Shown here piece after piece: positions 1-9,166 of a stretch of 64,000 nt of DNA (position 1 is its first letter; every line of letters starts with the position of its first letter). The notes beneath the pieces are model-generated. The model did no database searches. It was not told where the DNA came from and saw only the letters and a list, made by a program, of their open reading frames with translations. The stretch lies in assembly GCF_003711105.1 (NCBI RefSeq), contig NZ_CP023865.1, positions 4,179,001 to 4,243,000 of the forward strand, given 5' to 3'. The DNA comes from Actinoplanes teichomyceticus ATCC 31121. Its GTDB lineage: Bacteria; Actinomycetota; Actinomycetes; Mycobacteriales; Micromonosporaceae. The position numbers and the translations under genes were made by a program.

Positions 1-2
1 CC

Positions 3-266
3 GTCTACGGCTTCCACCTCTGCGGCGTCGCCGAGCGCAAGCGCCCCTGGGACGTGGCCGACAAGCTGGCCGGACCGGTGATCCTGGACATGTCCACCGA
101 CCCGCCCGGCATCCGGGTCGTCGAGGCGACCGCCGAGGTGCGCTTCGTCGACCGGCTGCACCAGATGTTCCCGGACCGGTACGCGCAGCTGGCCATGCGG
201 GAGGCGCTCACCGAGTCGGAGATGACCGACCTGCGCCGCCGGTACGACTCCGCGGCCCAGGTCTGA
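3..266 (+). CDS. C-terminal part of an unrecognised protein (cut by window edge)
   Basis: The frame is open from base 3 to the TGA at 264-266, giving 87 residues that end YDSAAQV. The C-terminal half is charged and helical-looking (DRLHQMFPDRYAQLAMREALTE) and follows a short hydrophobic stretch (AGPVILDMST). The real start lies left of the window, so length and fold cannot be judged. I do not recognise the family. A GTG at 54 could be an internal start but has no ribosome binding site and lies inside continuous coding-like sequence, so I treat the gene as truncated by the window rather than as a 70-residue protein. Confidence 0.6.
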   Translation, partial: VYGFHLCGVAERKRPWDVADKLAGPVILDMSTDPPGIRVVEATAEVRFVDRLHQMFPDRYAQLAMREALTESEMTDLRRRYDSAAQV

Positions 267-593
267 CCGCACCGCCCCGGGACATCAGCCGGCCGCCCGG
301 CGCCGGCGAGCAGCCGACCATGCCGTACCGGGCGCGGGCCGGATCGAAGCGCCGGCGGCCGGATCGAAGCGCCCGCGACCGGGTCGTCGCGGCGGATCAG
401 CCAGTCGCCGGGGCCGGGACGCGGTGGGGCCAGCGCCGCGCAGGGGCGTGCGGTGGCCGGCCGACGCCCGACCTCGTCGACCGGGATGTCACGGCGGCGC
501 GCCACCTCGCGGAGAAGTGCCGTCGATGTCATCGTGGCGGTATGCCGGGGCGCGCCGCCGTCCACCGTGGACGGCCGGCAACCGGCCCGGCGG
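267..593. other. Intergenic region, no convincing gene
   Basis: 327 bases between the first gene and the CAP-domain gene, both of which end here (convergent). Open frames exist on both strands but their translations are Arg/Pro/Gly-rich and look like shadows of GC-rich DNA. The only structure seen is a short imperfect direct repeat (ccggatcgaagcgcc) at about 341-375. No clear terminator hairpin was seen. Confidence 0.4.
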
Positions 594-1055
594 TCAGTTG
601 ACGAAGTCCTGGGTGAACCAGACGCGGCCGTCGCCGCCGCGGGTCACGGCCAGCCCGATCCGCTTGAAGGCCGGGTCGAGCAGGTTGCGGCGGTGGCCGT
701 CGTTCGGCGGCACCTCGGCCAGCATGAGGTCGGTCAGCCCGTTCGCGGCCTGGAGGATCGAGGCGGCGTTGCCGCTCGCGTTGCCCCGGCCGATGTTCTC
801 GCCGGCCGCGGTCCAGGAGACCCCGGCCGCGGTGCACCGCTCGCCGAGGCCGGCCTCGCCGGGGCACTGGTGCGACAGGCCGCGACCACCGGCCATCACG
901 GCGTGGTACGACGCCGTCGACAGCTCGGCGCTGAGGGTGAACGCCGGGACGCCGTTCGCCGCTCGCGCCTGGTTGATGTGGGCGAGCACCCCCAGGGTGA
1001 CGGTGGCCAGCACGAGACGACGGGTCCGGGTGGGCTTGCGGTGGCGTGGGGACAC
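594..1055 (-). CDS. CAP (SCP/PR-1-like) domain secreted protein
   Basis: A 153-residue protein carrying an almost bare CAP domain, the fold of SCP/Tpx-1/Ag5/PR-1 extracellular proteins. Typical motifs are visible: the first helix LAHINQARAANGVPAF, the central AAGENIG stretch and the late GHRRNLLDPAFKRIGLAV segment, ending WFTQDFVN. The GTG at 1055 is chosen because GAGGAC lies just upstream; an in-frame TTG at 1067 has no such site. The N terminus is basic (RKPTRTRR) followed by a short hydrophobic segment that runs directly into the CAP helix, so the usual signal-peptide cleavage region and linker seem to be missing. Secretion is inferred from the family. It is divergent from the GH92 gene. 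Confidence 0.8.
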   Translation of the reverse strand: MSPRHRKPTRTRRLVLATVTLGVLAHINQARAANGVPAFTLSAELSTASYHAVMAGGRGLSHQCPGEAGLGERCTAAGVSWTAAGENIGRGNASGNAASILQAANGLTDLMLAEVPPNDGHRRNLLDPAFKRIGLAVTRGGDGRVWFTQDFVN

Positions 1056-1262
1056 GGCGGTCCTCAACGATCGGCAGGGCGCCGGTCACGGCGCACGGCC
1101 GACTCTGCGGGACCGCCGCCCCGGCGGCAAGTCGCTGAGCAACATCTAATGATCGGCTCATCGGCGGCAACGATCGGCCGCTGCCACCGGGTCCGAGCCG
1201 CCCCGCCGGGCGCGCGGCCGCGCACCGGTCCGACCACAGGCATTGACGATTCTCAGTGTTTG

Positions 1263-1276
1263 TGACAACGATGTCA
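1263..1276. promoter_or_regulatory. Putative LacI-family operator upstream of the GH92 gene
   Basis: TGACAACGATGTCA is an inverted repeat (TGACA / TGTCA) with CG in the centre, the layout typical of LacI-family operators in front of actinobacterial glycoside hydrolase genes. It lies 34 bp before the chosen GTG start and just downstream of a TTGACG that could be a -35 box (1243-1248). Site identity is inferred from symmetry and position only. Confidence 0.4.
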
Positions 1277-1309
1277 GGACCGTGTTCCGCTGTCGACCCG
1301 GAGGTACCC

Positions 1310-4222
1310 GTGGCGTCGCGACTCTCCCGGCTGGCCGCCGCCGCGTGGCTGACGACCGCCGCCACCCTGGTCACCGGCGGCGCCGCTGAAGCCGCCGCGA
1401 CGCCGGTCGACCTGGTGCGGCCGTTCGTCGGCACGCAGAACTTCGGCAACACCTTTCCCGGCGCCAGCGCGCCCTTCGGCATGGTCCAGGTCAGCCCGGA
1501 CACCGGCGGGCAGGGCGGCTACGACCACCAGCAGACGAGCATCTACGGCTTCAGCCAGACCCACCTGTCCGGGGTCGGCTGCGGCGTCGCCGGCGAGCTG
1601 CCGATCATGCCCACCACCGGCGCGGTCGACAGCGGCGACCCGAACGTCTACCGCTCCGCGTACAGCCACTCCGACGAGCAGGCGTCCCCGGGCTACTACC
1701 GGGTCGGCCTGGCCCGGTACGGCGTGCAGGCCGAGCTGACCGCCACCGAGCGCACCGGCTGGCAGCGGTACACCTTCCCGGCCTCCGGCGCGGCGAACGT
1801 GCTGTTCAACACGGGCAAGGCCAATCAGGACGTCTTCGACTCCGCAGTGCACGTGGTCGGCGACCGCACCGTCGAGGGCCGGGTGCGCGCCGGGCACTTC
1901 TGCGCCGGCAAGGACGACCACACGGTGTACTTCTCGGCCAGCTTCGACCGGCCCTTCGCCGCCTACGGCACCTGGCGGGGCGCCACCCTCACCCCGGGCG
2001 CCCGGGACGCGGCCGGCGCCGGCGGGAACGGGGCCTGGGTCCGTTTCGACACGAACGCCGACCGGGATGTCGTGGTCAAGGTCGGGCTGTCGTACACCGG
2101 GCCGGACGGGGCGCGCGCGAATCTGGCCGCCGAGACCGGCGGCTCGTACGACTTCGACGCCGTCCGGGACGCCCTGCGCGCCACCTGGGCCCGGCAACTC
2201 GACGCCGTGCGGATCACCGGCGGGCCGGCCGAGCGGCAGAGCGCCTTCTACACCGCGCTCTACCACTCACTGCTGCACCCGAATCTCGCCGGCGACGTCG
2301 ACGGCCGCTACACCGGCTTCGACGACCGCGTCCACACCGCGGACGGCTACACGCCGTACCAGAACTTCTCGCTCTGGGACACCTACCGCCCGCAGAACCA
2401 GCTGCTGGAGATGCTGACGCCGCAGGTCGCCCGGGACGTCGCGCGGTCCGTGCTGGCCATCGGGCGCGACGGCGGGTGGCTGCCGCGCTGGGCGCTGGCC
2501 AACAGCGAGACCAACATCATGACCGGTGACCCGGTCACCCCGTTCCTGGTCGAGGCGTGGTCCAAGGGGCTGCTGGCCGGGTACGAGCAGGAGGCGTACA
2601 CGATGCTGCGGGCCAACGCGCTGGGTCGTCCGCCGGCCGGCTCGCCGTACAACGGGCGCAGCGGCAACGGCCACTACAGCGACCGCGGCTACGTCCCGTC
2701 CGGGCTGAGCCTCGGCGCCGACTGCGTCCACCAGGGCGGCGACAACGACTGCGCGCACCCGGCGTCGGCCACCCTCGAATACGCCGCGGCGGACGCGTCG
2801 CTGGCCCTGATGGCCGCCGCGCTGGGCCGCGCCGACGACGCGCGGGTCCTCACCGAGCGCGGCCAGTGGTACCGCAACCTGTGGGACACCTCGATCGGGC
2901 AGTTCCGGCCGCGGACCACCACGGGCGCCTGGGTCACCCCGTACGACCCGGTCGAGGCCGGCCACCAGTTCCACGAGGGCGGCGCCCACCAGTACCAGTG
3001 GCTGGTGCCGCAGGACCCGGCCGGGCTGGTGTCGCTGATGGGCGGGCGCGCCGCCGCCGAGCAGCGGCTGGACGCGTTCTTCGCCTATCCGCAGCTGCTG
3101 ACCGACCCGGCCGGCGCCGCGCGCTCGGCCTGGATCGCCGGCCCGTACGACTACTACAGCAAGCCGACCTACAACCCGAACAACGAGCCGGACCTGCTGG
3201 CCCCGTACGTCTACCACTGGGCCGGCGCCCCGGCGAAGACCGCCACCGTGGTGCGGGCCGCGATGACCCTGTTCACCACCGGGCCCGACGGCATGACCGG
3301 CAACGACGATCTGGGCACCATGAGCGCCTAGTACGTGTTCTCCTCGCTCGGGCTCTACCCCACCATGAGCGGCGCCGGCTTCCTCGCCGTCAGCAGCCCG
3401 CAGTTCCCCGCGGCCACGGTCCGCATCGGCGCCTGGGCGGACCGGCAGGGCGGCACCCTGACGATCACCGCACCGGACGTCAGCGACACCCGCCGGTACG
3501 TGCAGTCCGTGCGGGTCGACGGCCGCGCGCATGCGCCGAACTGGCTCACCTGGCAGGCGATCGCCCGGGGCGGCAGCATCGCCCACACCGTCGGGACGTC
3601 CCCGTCGGCCTGGGGCACCGCGGTGACCGACGAGCCGCCCTCGGTGAACGCCACGCCGTCGCACCACTGCGCGGTGACCGCCGGCGCGCAGTGCGCGGTC
3701 GACCTGTCCGCGGCCCGCGCCACGGACGGCACCGCCACCACGGCGGCCACCCGGGAGGGCGACTTCGACGGCGCCGGCTGGAGCTACGACGCGGCGCTGC
3801 TGCCCCCGGCCGGCACGGTGACCTGGAACGGCGTGACCTACAGCGCGCCATCGCCGGCGGGCGCCGCCGGCAACTTCGTGCCGGCCGGCGGGCCGGCGCT
3901 GCCGCTGCCCACGCTGCGGCGCGGCACGCTGCGGCTGGTCGCCGCCGCGCACCACGGCCCGGTGACCGGCACGGTCACGGTGCGCTATACCGACGGCGGC
4001 ACGGCCGCGACGACGCTCACCGTCCCGGACTGGTGCGCGCCGGCCGGATCCGGTACGGCGGTGCTCGCCATGCCGCACCGGATCCGGGCCGGCCAGGGCG
4101 TGGACGGTCCACCGGCCAGCCTGTTCGGCTTCACCGTCGCGCTCGACCCCGGCCGGGAGCTGCGCTCGGTCACCCTGCCCGCGGACGCACGGATCCGGGT
4201 GTACGCCATCACCGTCCACTGA
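1310..4222 (+). pseudogene. GH92 family alpha-1,2-mannosidase, interrupted by an in-frame TAG at 3329-3331
   Basis: The reading frame starts at GTG 1310 with GGAGG five bases upstream and a signal peptide (LAAAAWLTTAATLVTGGAAEA). It continues through the GH92 core: VRPFVGTQNFGNTFPGASAPFGMVQ, GGYDHQQTSIYGFSQTHLSG, then NNEPDLLAPYVYHW and GNDDLGTMSA. At that point the family has Trp (TMSAWYVF); here the codon is TAG, after which the same frame resumes with YVFSSLGLYPTMSG and runs to the TGA at 4220-4222. The downstream 295 residues hold the end of the catalytic beta-sandwich and a C-terminal carbohydrate-binding-like domain (EGDFDGAGWSYDAALLPPAGTV). A single TGG to TAG change explains the break. 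GH92 enzymes are secreted calcium-dependent exo-mannosidases acting on N-glycans and mannans. The first 673 residues alone would lack catalytic-fold strands, so the gene is probably inactive unless the stop is read through or is a sequencing error. Confidence 0.85.
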
Positions 4223-4362
4223 GCACCGCGGCGGCCCGGCCGTCCGCGCTTCCCACTTGCAAACCCTGCGTGTCGATCGAGTTACAGGGTGTCGTGGTTC
4301 GACCCCGCACCGGCTAGCATCCACAGACATCGAATCGATCTCTGTCAGTGGGGGGCTGGACT

Positions 4363-7203
4363 TTGCACGTGGACAGCAGACGTATGCTCCGACGCTCGGT
4401 GACGATCCTCGCGGTCGGCGCCACCGTCGTGGGCCTCGCAGCGCCGGGCGCCAGCGCCGAGGCGCCGGCCGACCCGGCCACCAGGGCGTACGAACAGATC
4501 GCCGCACTCCAGCAGTTGAAGAAATCCCTGACCCCGACCGAACGCAAGCTCGACAGCCGGCTGGCGGTCGAGCTGCGCAAGCGCGCCGACCGGGTGCCGG
4601 CGGACGCGCTGCCGCACCTGACCACCGGCATCGAGGTGTCCCGGTCCGGCACCACCGAGGTCGAGGTGCACGCCGACAAGGTCGGCGCCGACCTGCTCGC
4701 CCGGCTGCGCGCGGCCGGGGCGGGAATCCGCTTCCCGTCCCCGGCCGCCGGGACCGTCCTGGTCGAGGCGCCGCTCACCGCGCTGCCGACGATCGCCGGC
4801 TGGAAGGACGTGACCGGCGTCAACGCCAAGCACGGCGCGATCACCGCCCGGCAGCTCGACCCGCGCGACCCGGCGGCGCCGGAGTCCAAGCAGGAGCGGG
4901 CCGCCCGGGCCGAGCGCGCGGCCCACGCGGCGCGGGCCGTGCCCAGGGCCGCCGCGGCCGCGCCGGCCGGCCAGGGGTCGGTGGTCGCCGAGGGTGACCG
5001 GACCCACGCCGCCGACACCGCCCGCACCCGGCACCGGGTGACCGGCGTGGGCGTCAAGATCTGCGCCCTCTCCGACGGCATCGACTCGCTCGCCGCGTCG
5101 CAGGCCACCGGTGACCTGCCGGCCGAGGTGGACGTGCTGCCCGGCCAGGAGGGCTCGGGCGACGAGGGCACCGCGATGCTGGAGATCCTGCACGATCTCG
5201 CGCCGAACGCGGAGCTCGGCTTCGCGACCGCGTTCACCAGCGAGGCCAGCTTCGCCCAGAACATCCGGGCGCTGCGGTTCACCGCGCACTGCGACATCAT
5301 CGTCGACGACGTCGTCTACTACCACGAGAGCCCCTTCCAGGACGGGCTGCCGGCGCAGGCGGTCAACGCCGTCACCGCCGACGGCGCGTTCTACTTCAGC
5401 TCGGCCGGCAACGAGGGCAACGTCGTCGACGGCACCTCCGGCAACTGGGAGGGCGACTTCGCCGACTCCGGTCGCGGGGTCGGCAAGTTCGCCGGCATCG
5501 CGCACGACTTCGACCCGGGACCGGGCGTGCAGGTGTTCAACCCGCTGTCGCGCAACAGCGCCGGCCGGGTGACCACGCTGTGGTGGGCGGACCCGCTGGG
5601 CGGCTCGGCCGACGACTACGACCTGTACCTGACCGACGCGGCCGGCAACGTGACCGACTTCTCCCAGGACACCCAGGACGGCGACGACGACCCGTTCGAG
5701 ATCCTGGCCACCGGCTCCGGCGCCAACCAGCGGCTCGCCGTGGTCAAGTACGCGGGCGCGGCCCGCTACCTGCAGCTGTCGGTCTTCCGCGGCCGGTTCG
5801 CCGACTCGGCGGACGGGCTCAAGGGTTTCGCCACGCCCGGCGTGACCCGCGGGCACAGCGCCGCCGAACGCGCGTTCTCGGTGGCCGCGGCGCCGGCGAA
5901 GGACCCGCTGCCCCGGGACCTCGAGGCCGGCGACCCGCCGAATCCCGCCGGACCCTACCCGAACGTGTTCACCCGGGCGTCCCAGCCGGAACGGTTCACC
6001 TCGGACGGCCCGCGCCGGATCTTCTTCGCCGCCGACGGCACGCCGCTCACCCCCGGCGACTTCAGTGCGACCGGCGGGGTCGTCCGGGCGAAGCCGGACA
6101 TCACCGCCGCGGACGGTGTCGCCACCTCGGTCCCGGACTTCTCGCCCTTCTACGGCACCTCGGCGGCCGCGCCGCACGCCGCCGCGATCGCGGCGCTGGC
6201 GCTGTCGGGCAACCCCGGGCTGAGCGACGCCGAGATCCGCGCCGCGCTGACCGGCACCGCCCTCGACCTGACCCCGAGCGGGTACGACACCCGCACCGGC
6301 CACGGCGTGATCCGCGCCGACCTGCTGCTGCGCAACACCGGCGCGACACCGCAGCCGCTGGTGCGCGCCGGCACGCCGACGGTCACCCCGGCCACCGGCG
6401 ACGGGGACGCCTACCTGGAGCCGGGCGAGCAGGCCACGGTGGCGCTACCGGCGCGCAACGTCGGCGACGGCACCGCGACCGGCGTCAACGTGGTGGTGGA
6501 CCCGGACGATCCGCGGGTCACCGTGGCCCCGCGTGCCGCGTCCTACGGCACCATCGCCGCGGGCGCGTCGAAGTCGAAGAACTACCGCCTGACCCTGGCC
6601 GCCGGCTACCCGCTGGGCCGGCCGGTCACGCTGCGGGTCCGGACCACGTTCGCCGGTGTCCTGTCGCCGACCACCAGCACCGTGGTGGTCCCGACCGGCC
6701 AGCCGTCGGCGACGGTGCACGACTTCGCCTACACCGGCCCGGTGGTGCCGATCCCGGACAACGACCCGGCCGGCGCCACCGCCAGCGTGGACGTCACCGG
6801 CGTCGGCTACGCCTCGGCGCTGACCTTCTCGATCGACGGCACGGCCTGCTCCACCGACACGGGTGCGGCGACGGTGGGCATCGACCACACCTTCGTCGGC
6901 GACGCCGTCGGCACGCTGACCGCGCCCGACGGCCGCACCGCCACGCTGTTCGCCCGCGACGGCGGCGCCGGCAACAACCTCTGCCAGGTGGTGTTCGACG
7001 ACGCCGCGACGACCCCGTTCGCCGCGGTGCTGTCCAGCAACGCGCCGTTCACCGGCGCCTGGAAGCCGGACGAGCCGCTGTCGTCGCTGCGGGTCTCCCC
7101 CGCGGACGGCACGTGGAAGTTCCGGGTCGTGGACAGCGCGAACGCCGACACCGGCTCGATCCGGGCGTTCTCGCTGCACCTGTCCGGCTTCGAGCCGGCC
7201 TGA
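4363..7203 (+). CDS. Secreted subtilisin/sedolisin-like serine peptidase (S8/S53)
   Basis: About 946 residues: signal peptide (LRRSVTILAVGATVVGLAAPGASA), a propeptide-like region to about residue 215, then a peptidase domain. Asp is seen in KICALSDGID, Asn of the oxyanion hole in FSSAGNEGN, and the nucleophile Ser in YGTSAAAPHAAA. Where subtilisins have HGTH the sequence reads DEGTAMLEI, so the usual catalytic His is replaced by Glu, as in the S53-like branch of the clan. Two beta-rich domains follow (about 660-760, CARDB-like, and 780-946, proprotein-convertase P-like), probably for substrate or cell-surface binding. The TTG at 4363 is preferred because a G6 tract sits seven bases upstream; GTG 4348 and GTG 4369 are alternatives. 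Acts outside the cell. Confidence 0.8.
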   Translation: MHVDSRRMLRRSVTILAVGATVVGLAAPGASAEAPADPATRAYEQIAALQQLKKSLTPTERKLDSRLAVELRKRADRVPADALPHLTTGIEVSRSGTTEVEVHADKVGADLLARLRAAGAGIRFPSPAAGTVLVEAPLTALPTIAGWKDVTGVNAKHGAITARQLDPRDPAAPESKQERAARAERAAHAARAVPRAAAAAPAGQGSVVAEGDRTHAADTARTRHRVTGVGVKICALSDGIDSLAASQATGDLPAEVDVLPGQEGSGDEGTAMLEILHDLAPNAELGFATAFTSEASFAQNIRALRFTAHCDIIVDDVVYYHESPFQDGLPAQAVNAVTADGAFYFSSAGNEGNVVDGTSGNWEGDFADSGRGVGKFAGIAHDFDPGPGVQVFNPLSRNSAGRVTTLWWADPLGGSADDYDLYLTDAAGNVTDFSQDTQDGDDDPFEILATGSGANQRLAVVKYAGAARYLQLSVFRGRFADSADGLKGFATPGVTRGHSAAERAFSVAAAPAKDPLPRDLEAGDPPNPAGPYPNVFTRASQPERFTSDGPRRIFFAADGTPLTPGDFSATGGVVRAKPDITAADGVATSVPDFSPFYGTSAAAPHAAAIAALALSGNPGLSDAEIRAALTGTALDLTPSGYDTRTGHGVIRADLLLRNTGATPQPLVRAGTPTVTPATGDGDAYLEPGEQATVALPARNVGDGTATGVNVVVDPDDPRVTVAPRAASYGTIAAGASKSKNYRLTLAAGYPLGRPVTLRVRTTFAGVLSPTTSTVVVPTGQPSATVHDFAYTGPVVPIPDNDPAGATASVDVTGVGYASALTFSIDGTACSTDTGAATVGIDHTFVGDAVGTLTAPDGRTATLFARDGGAGNNLCQVVFDDAATTPFAAVLSSNAPFTGAWKPDEPLSSLRVSPADGTWKFRVVDSANADTGSIRAFSLHLSGFEPA

Positions 7204-7448
7204 CCGGCGCGGCCGTCCGGGCGCCCTGCGCGATCGCGCCCGGACGGCCGCCCGCCCCACCGCGGCCAGGTCTACGCCGGCCACCCCCAGCCGATCCACC
7301 TGTTCGTCGAGATCACATGCAACGCGTACGTGGCCGGCGAGGGCGACCGGGAGAAGGCCATCCGGGGCGGCGTCGACCCGGTCGGCACCGGCCGCCTCAC
7401 CCTGCCGCACGACCGGCTCGCTCCGGACCGGTGCGTCGCGGCAGGCCG
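7204..7448. other. Intergenic region with a possible gene remnant
   Basis: On the plus strand the frame covering 7257-7450 gives a protein-like stretch (GHPQPIHLFVEITCNAYV, then AIRGGVDPVGTGRLTLPHDR) that looks more like real protein than the surrounding shadows. It has no start codon with a ribosome binding site and runs into the 3' end of the opposite-strand permease gene. I treat it as an unidentified remnant at low confidence. Confidence 0.25.
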
Positions 7449-8243
7449 TCAGCTCCCGACCCGGGCGCGCAGGGCGGCGCCGGCGCCCGCCAGCAGCCCG
7501 CCCAGGACGAGAACGTCCACCCACACCGGATGCCCGGACGGCGTGGCCAGCAGCGCGTGACGGGCCAGGTCCACGGCGTACGTCATGGGGTTGATCGCCA
7601 CCGCGACCGCCAGCCAGGAGGGCGCCTGCTCGGGGTCGAACACCGAGCCGGACAGGAACAGCAGGGGGTACATACCCACCTGGACCGTGGCCTGCAGGGT
7701 CCGCGCCGAGGCGATGAGCGTGGCCAGCAGCAGGCCGATCACACTGAACACCGCGGCGGCCGCCGCGTACCCGCCGACCCCCGCGGCGAACGACGCCGCG
7801 CTCAGGCGCAGGCCGAGCAGCGGCGCGACGGCCAGCATCGCCGCGGTCTGCGTGGCCACCAGCGTCACCGTGGCGGCGACCTTGCCCAGGGGCAGGCAGA
7901 TCCGGGGTACGGGCGCGACCAGCATCTCCCGCAGCACCCCGTGGTCGCGGTCCCAGGCGTAGGTGAGCCCGGAGCCGATCCCGGCGGTCACCACCTGCAC
8001 GGCGATGATCCCGGGGTAGACGTAGGCGCTGAACGCGACCCCGTCGACCGGCGCGATCATGCCGTCGAAGCCGACCGCGTAGACCAGGACGAAGAACAGC
8101 ATCTGTACGGCCTGGGCGGCCAGCGCTCCCGGGTGGCGGACCTGCCGGCACAGGTCGCGCTGGGCGATGATCCGGGTCGCTCGGGCGCTGCCGGCCGGCA
8201 CGGTCTCGCCGGCGGGTACGGCCGCTGCCGTCCTGGCCGTCAT
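7449..8243 (-). CDS. ABC-2 type transporter permease of the lanthipeptide cluster (DrrB-like)
   Basis: 264 residues with about six hydrophobic segments (ALAAQAVQMLFFVLVYAVGF; LSAASFAAGVGGYAAAAAVFSVIGLLLA; a final VLVLGGLLAGAGAAL) and the ABC-2 signature region around PLLFLSGSVFDPEQAPSWL and INPMTYAVDLAR. The start ATG at 8243 overlaps the stop of the ATPase gene (ATGA), so the two are translationally coupled. It is the last gene of the operon that begins with the precursor peptide. Together with the ATPase it should form an exporter for the lanthipeptide, giving secretion and/or self-immunity; which of these cannot be decided from sequence. Confidence 0.85.
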   Translation of the reverse strand: MTARTAAAVPAGETVPAGSARATRIIAQRDLCRQVRHPGALAAQAVQMLFFVLVYAVGFDGMIAPVDGVAFSAYVYPGIIAVQVVTAGIGSGLTYAWDRDHGVLREMLVAPVPRICLPLGKVAATVTLVATQTAAMLAVAPLLGLRLSAASFAAGVGGYAAAAAVFSVIGLLLATLIASARTLQATVQVGMYPLLFLSGSVFDPEQAPSWLAVAVAINPMTYAVDLARHALLATPSGHPVWVDVLVLGGLLAGAGAALRARVGS

Positions 8244-9166
8244 CGTCGTACTTCCGCGCCCGCGGCGCCCAGCGCGAGGAACACGTCGTCCAACGAGGGA
8301 CGCCGCACCGACACCGACCGCACCGGGACGGTGAGCGCGGCGATCACCTCGGCGATCCGGCGCTCCGGCTCCGCGCAGTGCACCGCGATCCCGGCGGAGT
8401 GCGGCCCGGCATCGAAACCGGCGGCGGCCAGGCTGGTCAGCGCCAGCGCGTCGTCCGCGGTGGACAGCAGCACCCGGGACGAGGCGAGCCCGGCCTTCAG
8501 CTGATCCGGCGAGCCGCGCCGGACCACCGTGCCGCCGTCGACGATCACCACGTCGTCGGCGTACTCGGCCTCGTCGAGGTGGTGCGTCGAGTACAGGATG
8601 GCGGTGCCCGCCTCGGTACGCAGCCGCCGCAGGTCGTCCCAGACCCGACGCCGCGCCTGCGGGTCGAGCGCGGTTGTCGGCTCGTCCAGGATCAGCAGGC
8701 CGGGCCGGTGCACCATGGCCCGGATGATCTCCACCCGGCGGGACAACCCGCCGGAGAGGGCGCTGACCGCGTCGCCGGCGCGGTGCGTGAGCTCGAACTG
8801 CGCCAGCAGCCGGTTGACGGCCTGCCGGGCGTCGTGCCGGGGCAGGCCGAACAGCCGGGCGTGGAACCACAGGTTCTGCCACACGCTCAGGTCCTCGTCC
8901 AGGGTGCGTTCCTGGAAGACCAGGCCGAGCCGGCGCCGGGCGAGGGCCGGTTGCCGTCGCGTGTCGTGACCGAAGATCCGGATGGTGCCGGCGGCCGGGA
9001 CCAGCGCCGTGGACAGTGCCTGCAGCAGGCTGGACTTGCCGGCCCCGTTCGGCCCGAGCAGCGCGGTGATGCGCCCGGGCGCCGAGCGCAGGCTGATGTC
9101 GTCGAGGGCCACCACCTCGCCGTAGGTGACGCGCAGGGTGTCGATGTCGAAGGCGGCGGTCGTCAC
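8240..9166 (-). CDS. ABC transporter ATP-binding protein of the lanthipeptide cluster (DrrA-like)
   Basis: 308 residues. Walker A is GPNGAGKSS, the signature is LSGGLSRRVE, Walker B is LLILDEPTTALD, and the H-loop is STHHLDEAE. A C-terminal extension (about 225-308) resembles the accessory domain found in DrrA-type drug and antibiotic exporters. The GTG at 9166 overlaps the stop of the flavoprotein gene (GTGA), and its own stop overlaps the permease start. A longer frame reaching 9481 is a shadow of the flavoprotein gene. Role inferred: energising export or immunity of the lanthipeptide at the membrane. Confidence 0.87.
   Translation of the reverse strand: MTTAAFDIDTLRVTYGEVVALDDISLRSAPGRITALLGPNGAGKSSLLQALSTALVPAAGTIRIFGHDTRRQPALARRRLGLVFQERTLDEDLSVWQNLWFHARLFGLPRHDARQAVNRLLAQFELTHRAGDAVSALSGGLSRRVEIIRAMVHRPGLLILDEPTTALDPQARRRVWDDLRRLRTEAGTAILYSTHHLDEAEYADDVVIVDGGTVVRRGSPDQLKAGLASSRVLLSTADDALALTSLAAAGFDAGPHSAGIAVHCAEPERRIAEVIAALTVPVRSVSVRRPSLDDVFLALGAAGAEVRR

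Noticed and set aside
2267..4507. Long minus-strand open frame opposite the GH92 gene (746 codons)
   Set aside because: It has no ribosome binding site and an Arg/Gly/Val/Pro-dominated translation; it mirrors the codon bias of the real plus-strand gene.
4345..6303. Minus-strand frame of 652 codons opposite the protease
   Set aside because: Composition is typical of an antisense frame of GC-rich coding DNA, and no domain is recognisable.
7449..8243. Permease as part of a tailoring-product exporter unrelated to the lanthipeptide
   Set aside because: Its ATGA coupling to the ATPase, itself coupled to lanD, makes one operon with the lanthipeptide genes much more likely.
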